A stretch of DNA of 64,000 nucleotides from Thalassotalea sp. G2M2-11 (GCF_017168195.1 NZ_JADNYL010000001.1:1297653-1361652), one strand, 5' to 3'; counted from the first letter of the stretch, positions 29,154 to 39,466 are shown. The notes: generated from the sequence alone by a model not told the origin. Numbers and translations are program-made.

Positions 29154-30557
29154 ATGGAATTTTCACACGGTTTGATCAGTGCTGCTTATATTATCTCAGC
29201 ATTATTATTTATTTTTAGTTTATCTGGGCTAAGCAAACAAGAAACGGCTGAAACGGGTAACTGGTATGGTATTGTCGGTATGGCAATTGCGCTTATTGCA
29301 ACTATCGCTGATCCGCGAGTATCTAACATTGCAGTGATCATTATTACTATGGTGATAGGGGCATTAATAGGTTTGCGTTTAGCGAAAAAAGTAGAAATGA
29401 CAGAGATGCCTGAGCTAGTGGCTATCCTGCATAGTTTTGTAGGTTTAGCTGCGGTATTGGTGGGGTTTAATAGTTATTTTGAAATGGATCATGGTACTAG
29501 TATCGTATTAACGGCAGAGCAGCAGATGGCTGTTAATATTCATCTTGTTGAAGTGTTTCTAGGGGTATTTATTGGAGCGGTTACCTTTACTGGGTCTGTG
29601 GTGGCATTTGCTAAGCTACGCGGCATTATCAATACTTCGGCATTGATGCTTCCTCATCGACACAAAATGAACCTTGCTGCGGGTGTGGTTAGTTTGCTTT
29701 TAATGGTGAGCTTTGTTCAACAAGGCGGCTATGATAGTGCGTTATATATTATGACAGCCATTGCTTTAGTCTTTGGTTGGCATCTAGTGGCTTCTATTGG
29801 CGGCGCTGATATGCCGGTGGTGGTTTCGATGCTTAATTCATATTCTGGTTGGGCCGCCGCCGCTGCAGGGTTTATGCTCAATAATGATTTATTGATAGTC
29901 ACCGGCGCTTTAGTTGGTTCTTCAGGTGCTATCTTGTCATATATTATGTGTAAAGCGATGAACCGCTCCTTTATTAGTGTCATTGCCGGAGGCTTTGGTA
30001 CGGATGTCGTTGTGGACAATGACACTGATTATGGTGAGCATGTTGAAACTCAAGCGGATGTTGTCGCGGAAATTTTAGCGGAAGCTAAATCAGTTATTAT
30101 CGCGCCAGGTTACGGTATGGCGGTGGCGCAAGCGCAGTATCCAGTCTATGAAATGACGCAAGAGTTAATTAATAAAGGTGTGAAGGTCAGATTTGCTATT
30201 CATCCTGTAGCAGGGCGCTTACCGGGTCATATGAATGTATTACTTGCTGAAGCTAAAGTTCCTTATGACATTGTACTGGGTATGGATGAAATCAATGAGG
30301 ATTTTGCTGACACAGATGTCGTCTTGGTGATAGGGGCTAATGACACAGTTAATCCCGCGGCGGCAGAAGATCCTACTAGTCCAATTGCGGGTATGCCAGT
30401 GCTCGAAGTGTGGAATGCTAAGCAAGTGGTGGTATTTAAACGCTCCATGAATACAGGCTATGCGGGTGTGCAAAATCCACTATTCTTTAAAGATAATACT
30501 CAAATGTTATTTGGTGACGCGAAAGAGTCGGTAGAGAAGATTTATAAAGCGTTATAA
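29154..30557 (+). CDS. pntB: NAD(P) transhydrogenase subunit beta
   Basis: This 467-residue membrane subunit has roughly eight to nine hydrophobic helices in the first 260 residues. The NADP(H)-binding domain III carries [15 protein letters not shown] (about 320-335), the signature of this domain, and [19 protein letters not shown]. Together with PntA it supplies NADPH. A strong terminator follows, so pntAB is a two-gene operon. Confidence 0.97.
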   Translation: MEFSHGLISAAYIISALLFIFSLSGLSKQETAETGNWYGIVGMAIALIATIADPRVSNIAVIIITMVIGALIGLRLAKKVEMTEMPELVAILHSFVGLAAVLVGFNSYFEMDHGTSIVLTAEQQMAVNIHLVEVFLGVFIGAVTFTGSVVAFAKLRGIINTSALMLPHRHKMNLAAGVVSLLLMVSFVQQGGYDSALYIMTAIALVFGWHLVASIGGADMPVVVSMLNSYSGWAAAAAGFMLNNDLLIVTGALVGSSGAILSYIMCKAMNRSFISVIAGGFGTDVVVDNDTDYGEHVETQADVVAEILAEAKSVIIAPGYGMAVAQAQYPVYEMTQELINKGVKVRFAIHPVAGRLPGHMNVLLAEAKVPYDIVLGMDEINEDFADTDVVLVIGANDTVNPAAAEDPTSPIAGMPVLEVWNAKQVVVFKRSMNTGYAGVQNPLFFKDNTQMLFGDAKESVEKIYKAL

Positions 30558-30586
30558 CGTTATCATTTTCTGATAGAGATCAAGCC

Positions 30587-30620
30587 AAAGCGAGTAATGT
30601 TAATTACTCGCTTTCTTTTT
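30587..30620 (+). terminator. Rho-independent terminator of pntAB
   Basis: AAAGCGAGTAAT (30587-30598) pairs perfectly with ATTACTCGCTTT (30603-30614) around a four-base loop. TTTCTTTTT follows. Confidence 0.92.
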
Positions 30621-30676
30621 GGCAAAATGTGCTATATTAGCCAAATATTGTTAACTCATCCTACCTGTATAAAATT

Positions 30677-31552
30677 ATGGCTAAGCACCCTTTAACTATT
30701 CGCGATACCACTATTTTTGATGGCATTATTGCGAAATACTTTCTTAAATCTATTTTCATATTGTGGTTTAAAATTGCCGGGTGGCAAGTCACTAAGACGA
30801 CTCCGAAAGGGGCTGGTGTTGCTATAGCAGCGCCGCATACTTCAAATTGGGATTTTGTTTATGCCTTAGGGGCTGCCATTATTCAGGACGTTAAAATTTA
30901 CTTTTCCATCAAAGACTCATGGTGTAAAAAGCCAGTCATTGGTCGTTTAATGATGTGGCTTGGTGCGATGCCAATAGATCGCTCTTCTAAAGGACAAGGG
31001 CAAGTTGATGTTATTAAACAATTTGTCAGTCGCCATAAATCGGCAAAAGTATTCTTTTTATTCACCCCCGAAGGGACACGTGGCAAGGCTCAAAAGTGGA
31101 AAACAGGCTTTTATCATGTAGCACAAGGGTGCGGTATACCAATCTTTTTAGCTAAGGTGGATTACTTATTAAAAGAAGCGGGCGTATTTCATTCTTATCA
31201 ATTGACCGACAATAAAGACGATGATATCAGTGCCATGCAAGCTTCATATAAACGCGTTGCAGGTAAATATACGGATAAGCAGTTTCCTGAGTATATGGGC
31301 GCATTACCAACATTTTCAGATAGCGAAACGAAACTGATGGAAGCGATCTATTCACTTAAAGGCATGGCGACAAAAGTAGAGCTGACGGCGAAAATGAAAA
31401 AACAGCAAATCTCTACGGCATTATTAGACTTTTTAATCGAAAAGGGCATTGTTGAACAGCTTAACCAACAGGATAATCAAGAGCCATCGTACGGACTTAC
31501 CTTCATTGGCAAAGGTTGTTTATTACATTTGCGCCCAACGCTTGCCAGTTAA
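30677..31552 (+). CDS. PlsC-like acyltransferase with extra C-terminal domain
   Basis: This 291-residue protein's first about 190 residues form a lysophospholipid acyltransferase-type domain. It has the HX4D motif in APHTSNWDF (about 52-60) and the substrate motif FTPEGTRGK (about 132-140). One hydrophobic segment lies near the N-terminus. The last about 75 residues (SETKLMEAIYSLKGMATKVELTAKMKKQQISTALLDFLIEKGIVEQL) look like a small winged-helix module, unusual for this family. The acyl acceptor is unknown. No ribosome-binding site is obvious at ATG 30677. Confidence 0.82.
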   Translation: MAKHPLTIRDTTIFDGIIAKYFLKSIFILWFKIAGWQVTKTTPKGAGVAIAAPHTSNWDFVYALGAAIIQDVKIYFSIKDSWCKKPVIGRLMMWLGAMPIDRSSKGQGQVDVIKQFVSRHKSAKVFFLFTPEGTRGKAQKWKTGFYHVAQGCGIPIFLAKVDYLLKEAGVFHSYQLTDNKDDDISAMQASYKRVAGKYTDKQFPEYMGALPTFSDSETKLMEAIYSLKGMATKVELTAKMKKQQISTALLDFLIEKGIVEQLNQQDNQEPSYGLTFIGKGCLLHLRPTLAS

Positions 31553-31750
31553 CTGTTGATGAACTTTTACCTGATAATCATTTCATTAATAATGGCATAA
31601 ATAAAAGTAAAACCGATTAGTTTCAACCCTTGTTCTTGGTTATTTTGAACCATTGACGATAGTTTCGTTTCCTTAAGCGTTTGTATTAGTGCTTCTTTTC
31701 TAGGGGGAGTTTGCTATGCTGTCGCTAAAATTAAAAGAGGAAATGATGCA

Positions 31751-33151
31751 GTGATTGAACTTTGGATTGGTACGATTAATGGTTATTTGTGGGGCAGTAT
31801 TTTAATTTATCTGCTTACTGGCTGTGGTATTTGGTTTACCATTCGCCTGAAAGGACTGCAATTTATCCATTTTTTTCACATGTTTCGCATTTTAAAGTCG
31901 AGCAGGAAAGCGAATTCTCACGGCATTTCTTCTTTTCAAGCATTATGTACTTCTTTAGCTGCACGAGTAGGAACCGGAAACCTTATGGGAGTTGCGGTGG
32001 CTATTTCATTAGGAGGTGCTGGTGCGGTTTTCTGGATGTGGCTAATTGCTCTAGTAGGTATGGCTACTGCTTATGCTGAAAGTACTCTTGGGCAAGTTTA
32101 CAAAGAACAAGATCAAAACGGTAATTACCGTGGAGGCCCTGCTTATTACATGAGTAAAGGCTTGCAAAGCAAAGCATTGGCTATCACTTTTTCATTATGT
32201 TTATTTTTTGGTTATGGTTTTGTTTTTAGTTCGGTGCAAGCAAATTCAATTACCGATGCTTTTCATGGCTCTTATGGCATAGAACCATTAACTACTGGCA
32301 TAGTGATAACGATACTGACGGCATTGGTGATTTTTGGCGGTATGAAAAATATTGCGCGATTTGCTGAGCTGACAGTGCCATTTATGGGCTTGGCTTACTT
32401 TATTATTTGTCTTGGGGTTATCGGTGGCAACCTTGATAAAATTCCCGCGATTATCAGTGATATATTTGCCTCTGCACTCGGTTTAAAAGAAGCTGGAAGT
32501 GGCTTAGTTGGCGCTGCGATTGTCCAAGGAGTGAAACGTGGGCTTTACTCAAATGAAGCCGGTATGGGCAGTGCTCCGAATGCGGCAGCGGCAGCAGTAC
32601 CTTATCCACCCCATCCTGCATCTCAGGGCTATATGCAAATGTTAGCGGTGTTTTTTGACACTATTGTTATCTGTTCGTGTACGGCATTTATGATCTTATT
32701 GTTTGATGGTGCTTCAGGCGAATTTCAAGGGATACAGCTAACGCAGCAAGCGCTGGCATATCAAGTGGGTGATTGGGGGCAAGATTTTATCACTTTTGCT
32801 ATTTTATTGTTTGCTTTTACTTCAATTGTTGCCAACTTTGCTTATGCAGACAATAACCTAAAATATCTCAATATGGATAATTTACTTGGTCATTGGTTTT
32901 TGCGTATTGGTTTTTTAGCCATGTTAGTCTTTGGCTCTGCTGCTAGTTTGCCTGAGGTGATTGCCTTAGCAGATTTATCGACAGGCCTGATGACCATAGT
33001 GAATGTAGTTGCGTTATTTTTGTTAAGTAAAGTAGTGGTGAGCGTGACCAAAGACTACCATCAGCAGTGTGCGGCTAACAAATTACCTTGTTATCAGCCA
33101 GATAAAACTGAACATAGTAAGCTTCATTTAACTAAAGGAATTTGGCAATAA
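31751..33151 (+). CDS. Sodium:alanine/glycine symporter (AGCS family)
   Basis: This 466-residue membrane protein has about 10-11 helices. AGCS family features are ARVGTGNLMGVAVAISLGGAGAVFWMW (about 71-97) and GLYSNEAGMGSAPNAAAAA. It probably imports alanine or glycine with Na+. The start is GTG 31751, with GAGGA 9 bases upstream; the nearby ATG ATG at 31743 is in another frame and runs into a stop at once. I looked for a glycine riboswitch in the 198-bp leader and saw none. Confidence 0.93.
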   Translation: MIELWIGTINGYLWGSILIYLLTGCGIWFTIRLKGLQFIHFFHMFRILKSSRKANSHGISSFQALCTSLAARVGTGNLMGVAVAISLGGAGAVFWMWLIALVGMATAYAESTLGQVYKEQDQNGNYRGGPAYYMSKGLQSKALAITFSLCLFFGYGFVFSSVQANSITDAFHGSYGIEPLTTGIVITILTALVIFGGMKNIARFAELTVPFMGLAYFIICLGVIGGNLDKIPAIISDIFASALGLKEAGSGLVGAAIVQGVKRGLYSNEAGMGSAPNAAAAAVPYPPHPASQGYMQMLAVFFDTIVICSCTAFMILLFDGASGEFQGIQLTQQALAYQVGDWGQDFITFAILLFAFTSIVANFAYADNNLKYLNMDNLLGHWFLRIGFLAMLVFGSAASLPEVIALADLSTGLMTIVNVVALFLLSKVVVSVTKDYHQQCAANKLPCYQPDKTEHSKLHLTKGIWQ

Positions 33152-33204
33152 GTTCGTTAGCGCAGGTTAAACCATAACAGCTTTATGCATCTTAGCTAGA
33201 ACAC

Positions 33205-33213
33205 TGGTATAAT
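33205..33213 (+). promoter_or_regulatory. Extended -10 promoter of the RhlE-like helicase gene
   Basis: TGGTATAAT fits the extended -10 consensus TGnTATAAT, 38 bases before the GTG start. No good -35 element is seen. Confidence 0.55.
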
Positions 33214-33250
33214 CGGCGCTTTAAACTCTTGGTATAAATTAGGTATTGCA

Positions 33251-34558
33251 GTGAGTGTTGATTCAATTGGTTTATCAGCAGAATTATTAAAAGCCGTTAA
33301 AGCTTGTGGTTATAAAAATTTAACGCCTATTCAGCAACGGGCTATTCCCCTGATCCGCAGTGGAGCCGATGTGTTGGCTAGTGCGCAGACGGGAACAGGA
33401 AAAACAGCTGCTTTTACGTTGCCTATTATCGATCAATTAGCGAAGAAAGGTTCTGCAGAGCACGTGCAAGCGTTAATTCTCACGCCCACGCGTGAATTAG
33501 CAATGCAAGTGAGTGATAACGTGAAAGCTTATAGTCAGTTTTTACCGTTAACTTCGGGTGTGATTTACGGCGGTGTTAATATGCCTGGACAAACCAAAAT
33601 GCTCAAACAAGGTGTTGATATTTTAGTGGCAACGCCAGGACGACTACTTGAGCATGTGGTGTTGCGCCATGTTGATTTATCTCAGGTGAAATATTTAGTG
33701 CTAGATGAAGCTGATCGTATGCTGGATATGGGGTTTCTAGCCGATGTAGAGCGGGTACTTGCGTCGATTAAGCACCAACATCAAACTTTAATGTTTTCAG
33801 CGACCTTCTCCCATAAAGTGAAAGCATTAGCCAAACAGATTTTAACCACCCCAAAAACGATAGAAGTTGCTAAGCAGAATACGACTTCAGGCAAAGTGAA
33901 ACAAGCTGTCTATTGGGTTAGTGAAGCGCGTAAGCGAGAATTACTGTCTGAGATCATAGGTGTTAATAACTGGCAGCAAGTGTTGGTGTTTGCTGGTACT
34001 AAAGAGAGTGCCAATATACTTGCCAAAGAGCTGAAGCTTGATGGTATTAAAGCTGCATTATGTCATGGAGATAAGTCGCAAGGCGCGAGAAATAAAGCGC
34101 TGGAGCAATTTGCAAATGGTCAAGTAAGGGTATTGGTTGCAACTGATGTTGCTGCTCGAGGCTTAGACATTGACGAGTTGCCATATGTGGTGAATTTCCA
34201 TTTACCTTTTCTTGCCGAAGATTATGTGCATCGTATTGGTCGTACAGGGCGGGCAGGTAAATCAGGCACAGCAATTTCCTTAGTGAGCCCAAAAGATGAG
34301 AAATTTTTAGGTAATATCGAACAGTTAATTGGTCGCCAATTTGAACGTATTATAGTGCCTGGTTATGAGTTTGATGAAAGGGAAGAAGTTTTTACGCGCC
34401 AGAAAGCTAAGGTTGATACTGAAAAGAAAAACCGATATCAAGCTAATCGTGATAAGAATATTGCCATTGAAAGACAACAACAAAATAAGGCGATAAAAGG
34501 AAAAGCGAAAAAAGGATTGAAAGCGAAATCGAAAAGTAAAAAAACTAAACGTAAATAA
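33251..34558 (+). CDS. rhlE: DEAD-box ATP-dependent RNA helicase, RhlE-like
   Basis: This 435-residue RNA helicase has all core motifs: SAQTGTGKT (I), PTREL (Ia), TPGR (Ib), DEAD (II), SAT (III), ATDVAARGLDID (V) and HRIGRTGRAG (VI). The tail from about 375 is strongly basic (KAKKGLKAKSKSKKTKRK) and probably binds RNA. Assignment to RhlE over other DEAD-box paralogues is from overall similarity only. The start is GTG 33251, with AGG 7 bases upstream. Its stop overlaps the ATG of the next gene (TAATG). Confidence 0.9.
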   Translation: MSVDSIGLSAELLKAVKACGYKNLTPIQQRAIPLIRSGADVLASAQTGTGKTAAFTLPIIDQLAKKGSAEHVQALILTPTRELAMQVSDNVKAYSQFLPLTSGVIYGGVNMPGQTKMLKQGVDILVATPGRLLEHVVLRHVDLSQVKYLVLDEADRMLDMGFLADVERVLASIKHQHQTLMFSATFSHKVKALAKQILTTPKTIEVAKQNTTSGKVKQAVYWVSEARKRELLSEIIGVNNWQQVLVFAGTKESANILAKELKLDGIKAALCHGDKSQGARNKALEQFANGQVRVLVATDVAARGLDIDELPYVVNFHLPFLAEDYVHRIGRTGRAGKSGTAISLVSPKDEKFLGNIEQLIGRQFERIIVPGYEFDEREEVFTRQKAKVDTEKKNRYQANRDKNIAIERQQQNKAIKGKAKKGLKAKSKSKKTKRK

Positions 34559-35211
34559 TGGCTTACCATTATCAACCAGTTGAAACGCCATTTGATTGTC
34601 GGCATCTTTGTTGGTTTTGTGGTGAACCTGCTTCACAGGTCTTTGAATTTCCGCGGGCTGATCATGTCATTGTTGATTGTTTGCATCCCGCGTTATCATT
34701 AAAGACTTGTCATGAGTGTTATAACTTTGCCAGAAAAGCAAAAGGAACATCGATTTGGTTGGTGCGTAATGAGGTTAAGCAATCTTTATTACGTACTTAT
34801 CAAAAAGACTTAGCGATTGGCATTCATTGGACAAAGCAAGAGCTTGAAAACAGTGAATTTGCTGGCGGTAATTTTGAAGGCTTTATGCGAAGTGGCTGGA
34901 TGATGTATGAAATAGCCCGTCAGCGCGTTAACTTTTCAGGTTGGTCACTGGTGGTTGCAGGGGCTAATATTGATGAGCTTCAATGGCAAACTGCGCTATC
35001 GTTTAGCTTTGATGGTGTCACTTACCCCACGATTAATGAGGCTATTTCTCATTATGTTAAGGCCTTTAGTTTACATCGAGATTTTTTCCAAAAAGTGTTG
35101 CAACACTTGGGGCAGGATAAGTTTGCCCAAGCGGTGAGGTTTTGCCGTTTACTGGTTGATGCTACCCCAGATGAGCGCAAAGCCGCATTAGGGCAATTAG
35201 ACAATATTTAG
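34558..35211 (+). CDS. Hypothetical Cys-cluster protein coupled to the helicase gene
   Basis: This 217-residue protein has no function I recognise. It opens with a probable zinc site, CRHLCWFCGEP (Cys14, Cys18, Cys21), followed by DCLHPALSLKTCHECYNFAR (CHxC). The rest is soluble and mixed alpha/beta, with a Trp-rich middle. It overlaps the helicase stop by one base, so it is probably translated with it and may act on RNA or ribosomes. The 3' end overlaps the convergent GGDEF gene by 15 bases. Confidence 0.75.
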   Translation: MAYHYQPVETPFDCRHLCWFCGEPASQVFEFPRADHVIVDCLHPALSLKTCHECYNFARKAKGTSIWLVRNEVKQSLLRTYQKDLAIGIHWTKQELENSEFAGGNFEGFMRSGWMMYEIARQRVNFSGWSLVVAGANIDELQWQTALSFSFDGVTYPTINEAISHYVKAFSLHRDFFQKVLQHLGQDKFAQAVRFCRLLVDATPDERKAALGQLDNI

Positions 35212-36087
35212 TGTGTTGTGATGTTGTAGTTTGTTTTTATACAGTAGCTGATCGGCACGCTCAAAAAAGCTTTGCTCGTTATCTGCACGATTCATAAAAG
35301 TTTTCCCCAAAGAAAACCCCACACCATATTTACTTAATAAACTACATTGACCAACGGCATGGTTAATTCGAGCTTCAATGATATTTAATGAGTCTTCACT
35401 GGCATCTTCAACGAGAATGGCAAATTCATCACCACCAAATCGAAAAATACTGTCTGAATCTCGTACGCTTGTCTCCAGTGCTCTGGCAAATTTTAGCAAG
35501 ACTTGATCGCCCACGCTGTGCCCATAACAGTCATTCACTTCTTTAAACTTGTTTAGATCACAAACGATTATGCCAACTTTAGTATGTTGACGATTGGCGT
35601 GATGCATAGCCCGCTTTATTTGTTGATCGAAATAGCGACGGTTACTTAACCCTGTTAATGCATCTTGCATGGCCAGTTGCATAGCTTGTTGGTATTTAAT
35701 TGCATTATTTAAAGGATATACCAAGAGTTGGTGTAATTTTTTAATAATTTTATGGTTAGTGATACTAATTGGAGAATTTAACGCGTAGGTTAAGGTGCCA
35801 ATATATTGGTGATTTATTTTTAATTCATAGCGACGTTCTTTTCTAGCAGATTTACTGCCCCTAACCGCTGCACTAATATTAACGGATTTGAAGTATAATC
35901 CTGAAAATTCAACATACTTTGCTACTTCCATCGCAAAGATATTAAGTAGCACATTGACATCAAGACTTGTTTGAAGTTGTTCCATTAATGCTAATCGACA
36001 AGACGTTTCTTGATGATCTTGTGTGTCGATAACTTTAAATGCATTAAAGTCGATAGCCGTATTTTCAACTAAGTTTAATGTTTGCAT
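35197..36087 (-). CDS. Soluble GAF-like/GGDEF diguanylate cyclase
   Basis: This 296-residue protein has no membrane segment. The N-terminal about 130 residues look like a GAF-type sensor (SLDVNVLLNIFAMEVAKYVEFSGLYF). The GGDEF domain carries RFGGDEFAILV at about residues 216-226. RDSD lies five residues upstream of GGDEF, so the inhibitory site is intact. I start at ATG 36087, which has AGG 7 bases upstream, and not at ATG 36111, whose AGG abuts the start codon. It is the third predicted c-di-GMP synthase in the window. Confidence 0.88.
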   Translation of the reverse strand: MQTLNLVENTAIDFNAFKVIDTQDHQETSCRLALMEQLQTSLDVNVLLNIFAMEVAKYVEFSGLYFKSVNISAAVRGSKSARKERRYELKINHQYIGTLTYALNSPISITNHKIIKKLHQLLVYPLNNAIKYQQAMQLAMQDALTGLSNRRYFDQQIKRAMHHANRQHTKVGIIVCDLNKFKEVNDCYGHSVGDQVLLKFARALETSVRDSDSIFRFGGDEFAILVEDASEDSLNIIEARINHAVGQCSLLSKYGVGFSLGKTFMNRADNEQSFFERADQLLYKNKLQHHNTLNIV

Positions 36088-36335
36088 AGCACCACCTGTA
36101 AAATTGTACATCCTAACTAAGCAATATTTATACCTATATTTTAAATTGTATTTTTAACAATAAGATAGCTTAAGTGTGCGGTTTTATTGGCGTGAGCGGT
36201 TAGTAGTTAGCTGATGAAGTCATAAAATTGTCGGCAACAAATTGCCGTTGAAAAATAGTCAAAAAATAACTGTGTTTTACGATATACTCAATTGAGACTT
36301 GTAAATTTTACTCATTAATTTTATTAAGGTTTTTA

Positions 36336-38303
36336 GTGGCACACTATTTAGAAATACTGGCAATACTCACCAGTGCTGTATTAATTGTCTGGTTATTTAG
36401 GCGCATTCACTTACCCGCAATTTTAGCTTATCTTGTGGCAGGTATGTTAGTGGGAGAGCATGGTTTAGCACTGACACATGAAAGTGTTGATTATGAACAT
36501 TTCGCCGAACTCGGTATTGTATTTTTGTTATTTACTCTTGGCTTAGAATTTTCATTGCCGAAGTTAATGGCAATGCGTCATTTAGTGGTTGCGATTGGCA
36601 GCTTACAAGTGGGTATTTCGTTACTTGTTTTTATGCTGTTAGCCATGTTTTTAGGGCAAGGTTTTGCCAGTGCATTGGTTATTGGTGGTGTGCTTGCTTT
36701 GTCTTCCACCGCGATTGTGATCCGTCAGCTCAGTGAAAGTGGCGCAATGAAGCGAAAATCTGGGCAGATTGCCGTCGCAGTACTGCTTTTTCAAGATGTT
36801 GCTGTTGTTCCTTTATTAATTATTATCCCGATGTTTGCTGAGCAAACCGATAGCTCAATGCTATTAGCGTTAATCTATGCGTTAGTAAAAGGGGTCTTTG
36901 TCGTTGGCATATTGTTATCTGCGGGTAAGTGGCTATTACCTCGTTTATTTAATCTTGTGGCGCAAGTGCGCACCGATGAATTGTTTGTATTAACTACCTT
37001 ATTAGTGACTTTAGTGGCTGCTGCGCTGACGCAATGGTTTGGTTTGTCTATGGCATTAGGGGCTTTCTTAGCCGGAATGATGCTTGGTGAAAGCCAGTAC
37101 AAACACCAACTCGAAGCCGATATTAGGCCATATCGTGATATTTTATTAGGGTTATTTTTTGTCACAGTTGGGATGAAATTAGACGTTGTCATTTTAGTGT
37201 CATCACCGCTAACCGTACTGACATTATTAGTTGGCTTTTTATTAATAAAAATAGTGATCATTAAATACTTAGTGGTGCGGGCAGGCGAGCAACCCAAAGA
37301 TGCCTGGGCATCGGCTATTATGTTAGCCCAAATGGGAGAGTTTGGTTTTGTACTAATTGCTTTAGCAACGCAGGTGAATGTGTTGCCATTAGAAGAGGCC
37401 TCTTTATTACTCGGTGCTGGTGTCTTAAGTATGGCGATCACACCATTTATGGTGGAACATGCGCGTCAATGGGGCGTCTGGTTAAGTAATGAACCCGAAA
37501 AAGACACCCATGATCTAGCTGATTTGCCCAGTCAGACTGAGATGCAAGATCATGTGATCATTTGTGGTTTTGGGCGTATCGGCCAAACAGTCAGTCGATT
37601 TTTAAAACAAGAATCGATTCCTTTTGTTGCCATCGATATAGACCCATTGCGAACAACTAAAGCCCGTGAAGCAGGTGAACATGTGTTATTTGGCTCATCG
37701 CGTAAAACAGAATTGTTAGAAGCGGCACAATTGTATAAAGCTAAGCTGGTTGTTATTGCGTTCGGCGAAGATAGTCAATCCATAGAAGTGATCCAAAAAG
37801 TACGTTCTTTGGCACCTGATGTACCTATTTTAGTCAGAACAAGAAATGATGATAACTTGGATAAACTGCAGGAAGTTGGTGCTAATCAAGTGGTACCAGA
37901 GAGCTTAGAAGGGAGCTTAATGCTGGTGTCGCAGGTATTGTCACTCACAGGCGTTCCTTTTTCTCGTATTGTTAAACGGGTACAAAAAGAGCGAAAAAAT
38001 CATTACAGCCATTTGCATGGTTTTTTTCAAGGGGAGCATACCGATATGAGCCCTGAAGCAATGGATCGCATTGAGTTTGCTCACGCAGTGTTATTGACCG
38101 ATGATTCATATGCTGTTGGTCGTAGTATCGAAGCGCTTAATTTAACTTCGCGTCGAGTCAAAGTTGTTAGTTTAAAGCGTCATGAGATTGAATCCGAAGA
38201 GCCAGAGCCTACTACTGTGTTGCAAGCTCAGGATACCTTAGTGATCAGAGGTAAACCACGTCGTATTGAGCGAGTGGAACGATATATTCAAGAAGGGGGC
38301 TAA
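36336..38303 (+). CDS. Kef-type potassium/proton antiporter (CPA2) with RCK domain
   Basis: This 655-residue protein has about 12 membrane helices (1-380) of the Na+/H+ exchanger fold. An RCK N-domain follows (about 405-520, HVIICGFGRIGQTVSRFLKQ, an NAD-binding Rossmann motif), then a TrkA-C domain (about 565-650). This is the KefB/KefC/YbaL-like layout. The start is GTG 36336, with AAGG 6 bases upstream. No KefF/KefG-type ancillary oxidoreductase gene is adjacent. K+ versus Na+ selectivity is not readable. Confidence 0.9.
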   Translation: MAHYLEILAILTSAVLIVWLFRRIHLPAILAYLVAGMLVGEHGLALTHESVDYEHFAELGIVFLLFTLGLEFSLPKLMAMRHLVVAIGSLQVGISLLVFMLLAMFLGQGFASALVIGGVLALSSTAIVIRQLSESGAMKRKSGQIAVAVLLFQDVAVVPLLIIIPMFAEQTDSSMLLALIYALVKGVFVVGILLSAGKWLLPRLFNLVAQVRTDELFVLTTLLVTLVAAALTQWFGLSMALGAFLAGMMLGESQYKHQLEADIRPYRDILLGLFFVTVGMKLDVVILVSSPLTVLTLLVGFLLIKIVIIKYLVVRAGEQPKDAWASAIMLAQMGEFGFVLIALATQVNVLPLEEASLLLGAGVLSMAITPFMVEHARQWGVWLSNEPEKDTHDLADLPSQTEMQDHVIICGFGRIGQTVSRFLKQESIPFVAIDIDPLRTTKAREAGEHVLFGSSRKTELLEAAQLYKAKLVVIAFGEDSQSIEVIQKVRSLAPDVPILVRTRNDDNLDKLQEVGANQVVPESLEGSLMLVSQVLSLTGVPFSRIVKRVQKERKNHYSHLHGFFQGEHTDMSPEAMDRIEFAHAVLLTDDSYAVGRSIEALNLTSRRVKVVSLKRHEIESEEPEPTTVLQAQDTLVIRGKPRRIERVERYIQEGG

Positions 38304-38308
38304 CCTGC

Positions 38309-39466
38309 CTAATTGAGTGCTAAATATTCGCGAATACGTTGTTCTTGAGCTAACGCGTCATCATATCCTAGTTGGATAAGGTGGCGACAGTAATGTTTAT
38401 CAAATAAAAGGTAGCTGATAATACTTGATTCAGGATCATTTGCGATACCCATGCTGCGCAGTAATGTGCGAATAGTTAGCGGCAGTTGATGGTAATATTC
38501 GACGGCAATTGCATTAAAGTCATGGCTCGGATTAATGACAAAAGAGTCAATTTTTTTTAAGCCTTCATGTGCCTGTTGTTGTTCAGGCTCGATCAATGAC
38601 AAAGTATTATTGACACGATGCATACGCTCTAAATCACTTTGCAGGGTATCGGAAAATATCCCGTCGAGTAAGTGACCAGCAATGGTTGCGGTTGTTGGGG
38701 GATGTGGGTTGTTTTCTCTTGGGTGTAATGGCTCTCTCGGTTGTTCTACACCTATCACGAAAAGTTTCTCCCCACCTAAATGAATGGCAGGACTTAGTGG
38801 TGACAGCTGATGTACTGAGCCGTCGCCATAATGCTCATTCAATATTTTTACTGAAGGAAAAACAAGCGGAATAGCGGCAGAAGCTAACAGGTGATGACTA
38901 TTGATCAAGCTTGGAATACCCCGGCGTTTCGCTCTAAACCAAGGTTTTATTGTTGATTCTGATTGAAAGAAGCTAATTGAGTCACCGCTGGTATAACTTG
39001 AGGTAGTAACAGAGACAGCAGAAAGAAAGTTTTTTCGGATATTATTATCGATACGTTTGTAATCAACTACTTCGTTTAACAATGAACGCAATGGGGCATT
39101 ATTGAGCAAACTTCTTGGTGTTTTATTTGCGTAGTCGGCCTGAAAACTTGCCATCATTGCCTTTAAAATATGGCTGGAAACGCGGTACGGATCACTGTGA
39201 TATATTCTACTGGTGGTGAGATTTTTCCACACCCATTCTAATTTTTTCACGCCTAACTGAAAACAAGAAGCATAACAGGCAAGTGCGGTTGTATTGATTG
39301 CACCTGCCGAGGTACCACAAATAATAGGAAAAGGGATCGGACGATTGCGTGGCGAAAATTTGGCAATCGCTGACAGTACTCCTACTTGATACGCTGCTCG
39401 GGCACCGCCACCTGTAAGTACTAAGGCATTTTTACTGTCTTTATAGATTCTTTTTATGTGTGACAT
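38309..39466 (-). CDS. Patatin-like phospholipase
   Basis: This 385-residue serine lipid hydrolase has the oxyanion motif TGGGARAAYQVG (about 18-29), the nucleophile GTSAG (about 50-54) and the catalytic Asp in YGDGSVHQLSP (DG motif, about 215-225). Patatins use a Ser-Asp dyad. No signal peptide is seen, so it is probably cytoplasmic and resembles RssA/YjjU-type proteins more than secreted ExoU. It converges on the Kef gene with only 5 bases between them and no terminator. Confidence 0.9.
   Translation of the reverse strand: MSHIKRIYKDSKNALVLTGGGARAAYQVGVLSAIAKFSPRNRPIPFPIICGTSAGAINTTALACYASCFQLGVKKLEWVWKNLTTSRIYHSDPYRVSSHILKAMMASFQADYANKTPRSLLNNAPLRSLLNEVVDYKRIDNNIRKNFLSAVSVTTSSYTSGDSISFFQSESTIKPWFRAKRRGIPSLINSHHLLASAAIPLVFPSVKILNEHYGDGSVHQLSPLSPAIHLGGEKLFVIGVEQPREPLHPRENNPHPPTTATIAGHLLDGIFSDTLQSDLERMHRVNNTLSLIEPEQQQAHEGLKKIDSFVINPSHDFNAIAVEYYHQLPLTIRTLLRSMGIANDPESSIISYLLFDKHYCRHLIQLGYDDALAQEQRIREYLALN

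Noticed and set aside
31553..31750. Possible glycine riboswitch before the alanine/glycine symporter.
   Set aside because: None of the conserved glycine aptamer blocks could be found in the leader.
36875..37441. 188-codon open frame on the minus strand inside the Kef antiporter gene.
   Set aside because: It is a shadow of a hydrophobic coding region: composition is Asn/Thr/Lys-rich nonsense, there is no ribosome-binding site, and the plus-strand gene is unmistakable.
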